In this document: positions 60,590 through 64,000 of the stretch, one piece after another | How the letters are laid out: every line of letters begins with the position of its first letter | How positions within the stretch are numbered: position 1 is the first letter of the stretch | Translations under genes and position numbers: made by a program | Source: JANXSG01 sp038203935 | Lineage (GTDB): Bacteria; Armatimonadota; Chthonomonadetes; Chthonomonadales; Chthonomonadaceae | Length of the DNA stretch: 64,000 bases | Direction of reading: 5' to 3' | Assembly: GCA_038203935.1 (NCBI GenBank) | Contig: JBBRDM010000004.1 | Location: forward strand, 1 to 64,000 | The notes under the pieces: model-generated | What the model was told of the DNA's origin: nothing | The model's input: only the letters and a program-made list of their open reading frames with translations | Database searches by the model: none

Positions 60590-62304
60590 TTTGATGCCTT
60601 TCCAGATGTTATTGCTTTAGGGGGAGCATTTTGAGTTTTCAATTTTATTACCACTGTCTCAATTGGCTGCCCCATCCAGGCTTTTAGTACCAGATCCGGC
60701 CGATAGAGTGATTTAGATTCCTGCGTGTCCGCCGCATTGATCAGTTTGGGAGTTCGCTGCGGTATAAGTTTTGCCTGCCAGCCTTCGGAGGCATCGTAGT
60801 ATCCTTCAGGAGTTACAGCAGCCCATTCCAGCCCAGACTTCGGATTGGGTGGCCAGGAGAAAAGCGTTACGCGCAGTTTACCGGAACCGGCATCCCACAG
60901 TCGCACTTCTCCTTCCGCTCCCCCGGCTGAAATAGTTTTACCATCCGGACTGATGGATACGGAATAGAGCCAATCTTCACTGCCAGCGAGAGTACGGACC
61001 AGGCTGCCATTATCGGTACTCCAAAGTCGTGCCGTGTGATCTGCAGAGGCAGAGATCGCGAATTTACCATCTTTGCTAAAACCGAGATCCGTGACTGCCG
61101 CATCGTGTCCGCCGACTGTATTCGCAGTCTCGCCATTATCCAAATTCCACCATCGGACTGCTGGTTCCTGGCCGGATGATATCAAAGATTTTCCATTAGG
61201 GCTTATGGCGACAGCGTTCACGACCTCTCCATGCCCGCTGAAAACCTTCAATACCAGCCCGGTATTCACGTCAAACCGACGTACGTTATGGTCCTGGCTG
61301 CTGGTAAATATCGATTTTCCGTCTGGGGCGAAACAAACTCTGGTGACCGCATCGGAATGATCTTTGAACTGTTTCAGTTCTTTGCCGGATGGCCACTCCC
61401 AAAGTCTGGCCGTCTTATCCTGGCTGGCAGTCGCGAGACGGGTGCCATCCGGACTCCAGACAACACTATAGACGAGATCAGTATGCCCGGTCATCAGAGG
61501 CCCTACCTGGCTGCCTGTCTTCGGATCGACGACACGCACCTCGCCATTCATACCCGGGGCTCCGCCAGAGATTGCAAGCAGAGAAGAGTCCGCTCGAAAT
61601 GCAATTGAGTAGACAGATCCTGGCAGATTTGTAACAGTACGCAGCGGCTTACCCGCTGCAGCATCCCACAATGTCAACGCGCGATAAGAACCGACGGCGA
61701 GGATTTTTCCATCAAGGCTGTAGGCAAGTGAGGTAATTGGCGGCAGTGGACCTACTTTGATAGCGTAGGAAACAGGAGTCTCTTTCACGCCTGCCTTTGC
61801 GGGCATGGCTCCCTCAATTTTAATATTTGTGGGAATCTGAACAGCCAGAAGCGCTCGATTTACAGGCATTGGAAGTGATTTGGAAGGTGAGACTGGAGCG
61901 GTGTCGAGCTTATTTTCACCAGCAGGAGCGCCTGCATCTACCCAGCGTTTCAGTAGATCTATCTGGGAAGGAGAGAGGGCAGGCCCCCCTTTTGGCATCA
62001 ATTTTGCGGGGCTGGTGGAGATCACTCTTCGAATCAGCTCGCTGTCTGCGCTCTTTCCGGCAACAAGAATCACGTGCGAACTGCCTTTCAAAGTGGCTTG
62101 CAGCGAATCCAGAGCGAGTCCCCCAGAAATGGAAGAATTAGTCAGCGTCGCCTGGCTATGGCAGACTATGCATCTTTCCTTGAAAAGCGGCTGTATATCT
62201 TTACTGTAAGTAGGGGTGGTAAGCGGCTTTACTTCGCCTGCATTCGCGGTTATTGAAAGAACTGCAGCAATTACCGGCATCGCCGCTTTAATAAACAACC
62301 GCAT
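60586..62304 (-). CDS. PSCyt1 cytochrome with WD40 repeats
   Basis: A 572-residue secreted protein (signal: LFIKAAMPVIAAVLSITANA). An N-terminal planctomycete-type cytochrome c domain (YSKDIQPLFKERCIVCHSQA, with the heme motif CIVCH) is followed by LMPKGGPALSPSQIDLLKRW. Then about seven WD40 blades form a beta-propeller (LVYSVVWSPDGTRLATASQD, AVTRVCFAPDGKSIFTSSQD, VVNAVAISPNGKSLISSGQE, AVTDLGFSKDGKFAISASAD). Such proteins accompany DUF1501/DUF1549/DUF1553 genes in Planctomycetes. The C-terminal 70 residues are outside the propeller. AAAGGAA lies 7 bases before the ATG. Confidence 0.9.
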   Translation of the reverse strand: MRLFIKAAMPVIAAVLSITANAGEVKPLTTPTYSKDIQPLFKERCIVCHSQATLTNSSISGGLALDSLQATLKGSSHVILVAGKSADSELIRRVISTSPAKLMPKGGPALSPSQIDLLKRWVDAGAPAGENKLDTAPVSPSKSLPMPVNRALLAVQIPTNIKIEGAMPAKAGVKETPVSYAIKVGPLPPITSLAYSLDGKILAVGSYRALTLWDAAAGKPLRTVTNLPGSVYSIAFRADSSLLAISGGAPGMNGEVRVVDPKTGSQVGPLMTGHTDLVYSVVWSPDGTRLATASQDKTARLWEWPSGKELKQFKDHSDAVTRVCFAPDGKSIFTSSQDHNVRRFDVNTGLVLKVFSGHGEVVNAVAISPNGKSLISSGQEPAVRWWNLDNGETANTVGGHDAAVTDLGFSKDGKFAISASADHTARLWSTDNGSLVRTLAGSEDWLYSVSISPDGKTISAGGAEGEVRLWDAGSGKLRVTLFSWPPNPKSGLEWAAVTPEGYYDASEGWQAKLIPQRTPKLINAADTQESKSLYRPDLVLKAWMGQPIETVVIKLKTQNAPPKAITSGKASK

Positions 62305-62491
62305 ATTATTATTCCTTTAACTGTAGCGAAGCTCGGTCAAGCGCTGCGCTCGAACTCTAATGCGAACACAAATTACTATTTTAAATATTTCCGTCGAGAA
62401 GTCAGAACAATCAAGCCCATACAGGGGTTTGCGACCTTGGATGGGCTTTGCAATTCCAGATCAGTACTATAGCGCCGCCTCTCCCCAAGCT

Positions 62492-63808
62492 CTAACCAAT
62501 CAGTTCCGAGATCGGAGTACCGTCGTAGTTGATTTTGAATGGCCGCTGCTGAGGAGACATATATTCTTTTTCGAAGTTGATACCCATCGCTTTGTAGATC
62601 GTTGCAGAGACGTCCTCAACTCGTATTGGGCGCTCCTTGGGGAATTCTGAACGTTCGTTAGTACTTCCGATGACCTGCCCCGTCTTAACACCGCCTCCAC
62701 CCATACAGACACTGATGGCTCCTGGCCAGTGATCGCGCCCGGCAGCTCCATTAACTCGCGGCGTTCGGCCAAACTCTCCCATCCAAACGACCAGCGTAGA
62801 ATCTAGCATTCCCCTGTCGTGTAGATCAGAAAGCAATGCGGAGTATCCGGAATCCAGGGGTGGAAGCAGTCCATTTTTTAGAGAATTGAAATTATCTGTA
62901 TGTGTATCCCAGCCGCCATAGTTGATGGTGATACATCGTACTCCGGCCTCGACTAATCTCCTCGCAAGCAGGCAGCTCTGACCAAAATGAGTACGGCCGT
63001 AAGAGTCGCGCATTTTATCCGACTCTTCATTCAAATTGAAAGCTTTTTTTGCGACAGGCGAAGTAACTAAATCGAACGCCCGGGCATAAAACTCATCCAT
63101 GCTTTTAGTCGAGCTGCTGGCGGTCTCTTTATCCTTCTGCCAGTTATCGAGGGCTTCCCGCATCAACCGACGCCTATCCATACGAAGCACGTCGACCCCA
63201 TTGGGTGGAGTAACATCCTGCACGCTGAAATCTTTGCTGCTGGGATCGCCATTAATATTGAATGGATTATAAACGGAGCCCATGTAACCCGCATGCCCAT
63301 GGCCGAATGGCAGACCTCCCATCAGCGCATAAGGCGGCATACCATTCTGGAAGCCCTTCTCCCTGCCGATAACGGATCCGTAAGCAGGCATCTCAACTGC
63401 CGGATTAAATGGATATCCAGTCAATAGATAGTGCGTTGCGGTCTCATGAGTGCCATCGGGAGAAGTTACAGATCGGAGTATCGAATATTTATCCAGCTGT
63501 TTGGCGAGCTTGGGAAGATGTTCGCTAATGCGTATTCCTTTGAGGTTTGTAGGGACAGTACCGAATGATCCCCGAATCTCCTGCGGCGCATCCGGCTTGG
63601 GGTCGAATGTATCCAGCTGGCTGGGGCCGCCGCCCATCCACAACAGGATGCAGGCAGGCTCACGCTTTCCGGGCTTCGTTTTCAAAGCTTCCGCACGAAG
63701 CAGTTCCGGCATGCTGATTCCCAGCGCAGCCAGAGATCCTACACGCAGAAAATCCCGCCTGGTGACACCATCACACTCAAGGTGTTTTCCCATCTCGATA
63801 TCGAACAT
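62492..63808 (-). CDS. DUF1501 domain-containing (sulfatase-like) protein
   Basis: A 438-residue protein of the DUF1501 family, a branch of the alkaline-phosphatase/sulfatase fold of unknown function that is abundant in Planctomycetes and Armatimonadota. It has a twin-arginine signal (VTRRDFLRVGSLAALGISM), the family motif CILLWMGGGPSQLDTFDPKP, a later ITINYGGWDTHTDNF and VVWMGEFGRTPRVNGAAGRD followed by HWPGAISVCMGGGG. GGGAGG lies 6 bases before the ATG. It is directly downstream of the DUF1553-type gene, which is the standard pairing. Confidence 0.93.
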   Translation of the reverse strand: MFDIEMGKHLECDGVTRRDFLRVGSLAALGISMPELLRAEALKTKPGKREPACILLWMGGGPSQLDTFDPKPDAPQEIRGSFGTVPTNLKGIRISEHLPKLAKQLDKYSILRSVTSPDGTHETATHYLLTGYPFNPAVEMPAYGSVIGREKGFQNGMPPYALMGGLPFGHGHAGYMGSVYNPFNINGDPSSKDFSVQDVTPPNGVDVLRMDRRRLMREALDNWQKDKETASSSTKSMDEFYARAFDLVTSPVAKKAFNLNEESDKMRDSYGRTHFGQSCLLARRLVEAGVRCITINYGGWDTHTDNFNSLKNGLLPPLDSGYSALLSDLHDRGMLDSTLVVWMGEFGRTPRVNGAAGRDHWPGAISVCMGGGGVKTGQVIGSTNERSEFPKERPIRVEDVSATIYKAMGINFEKEYMSPQQRPFKINYDGTPISELIG

Positions 63809-63848
63809 GCGCTGCCTCCCCTATCTTCATACCGACACGCCATGACTG

Positions 63849-64000
63849 CTAATGATTGAATAAAAACTCTTTACTATTTAAAAGCGTGAGCAATACATCT
63901 TCGTAGACCGGCTTCCGTGAATCTGAGAAAGCCAGTATCCCCAGCACCTCATTCCGCTCTTTCCGAGTTGGCGGCCTGCAAAGCGTGGAAGTATACAGAT
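63849..64000 (-). CDS. DUF1553-type (PSD1) protein, C-terminal end (cut by window edge)
   Basis: The last 49 codons of a minus-strand gene, ending at the TAG at 63851-63849. The end KPVYEDVLLTLLNSKEFLFN with a final H is the characteristic DUF1549/DUF1553 C-terminus (family form YEDLLWALLNSxEFLFNH). LYTSTLCRPPTRKERNEVLG precedes it, matching the usual LYLAxLsRxPTxxE. These proteins carry a planctomycete cytochrome c domain at their N-terminus, which is outside the window. It lies 40 bases upstream of the DUF1501 gene, its usual partner. Confidence 0.9.
   Translation of the reverse strand, partial: LYTSTLCRPPTRKERNEVLGILAFSDSRKPVYEDVLLTLLNSKEFLFNH

Noticed and set aside
1..64000. CRISPR arrays, tRNAs, rRNAs and intact insertion sequences
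   Set aside because: None seen: there are no regular direct repeats with spacers, no cloverleaf with a CCA end, and no transposase motifs. A covariance-model search would be the proper test for small RNAs.

Overview
The window looks like chromosomal DNA from a diderm, flagellated bacterium, most likely an Armatimonadota. The reasons are a prepilin gene opening MSNRKGFTLIELLVVIAIIA and continuing REKARATACLSNVKQL...MMYVQDYDETFP, with an H-x9-D motif near its C-terminus; a PEP-CTERM protein; planctomycete-style PSD1 proteins (DUF1501, DUF1553, PSCyt1 with WD40 repeats); and TolC/HlyD envelope genes. No rRNA, tRNA, CRISPR array or intact insertion sequence was seen. Many genes start with TTG or GTG behind clear AGGAG sites, so several starts given here are shorter than the longest open frame.

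Layout. 1-5.4 kb: a UPF0182 membrane protein cut by the left edge, an orphan membrane protein, three copies of an intergenic hairpin repeat, a phytanoyl-CoA dioxygenase-like gene and a secreted beta-propeller/phosphoesterase. 5.9-13.7 kb (minus strand): an ACT-domain protein and aspartokinase, followed by a partial F-type ATP synthase operon (Z/I-like, I-like, a, c, b, b', delta, alpha) that ends at a terminator without gamma, beta or epsilon. 14.2-23.2 kb: an MFS transporter and mostly secreted proteins, including two members of an unrecognised alpha-helical repeat family, a multidomain PA14 protein and a PEP-CTERM protein. 22.1-34.4 kb (minus strand): a tightly packed operon for making and exporting a glycan (GT2, flippase-like protein, GT4, HlyD adaptor, TolC, TPR membrane protein, GT39-like protein fused to sugar-binding modules, secreted toroid-like protein).

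34.8-44.4 kb: an ECF42-type sigma factor with its DGPF partner, peroxiredoxin, HtrA protease, a fliQ-fliR-flhB cluster, a Cys-rich secreted protein, mutarotase, an LTxxQ/Spy-like protein and a cold-shock protein. 44.8-48.7 kb is a rearranged accessory island. It holds a frameshifted prepilin, a 5'-truncated Rhs gene with a toxin-like tip resembling polymorphic toxin type 44, a candidate immunity gene, a displaced scrap of Rhs core, and a second copy of the prepilin 3' end. 48.9-57.0 kb: a Tat-exported metallophosphoesterase, acyltransferase, lysA, a BatA-like protein, an AraC regulator and a membrane protein with Ig-like domains. 57.0-64.0 kb (minus strand): a PSD1-type operon (DUF1553, DUF1501, PSCyt1-WD40, alpha/alpha-toroid glycosidase, PPC-domain protein).

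Best candidates for something new: the toroid-like secreted family (16.1-18.0 and 22.1-23.2 kb) with the GT39 fusion in the glycan-export operon, and the Rhs/prepilin recombination island at 44.8-48.7 kb. All family assignments come from reading motifs by eye and from memory; none was checked by a database search.
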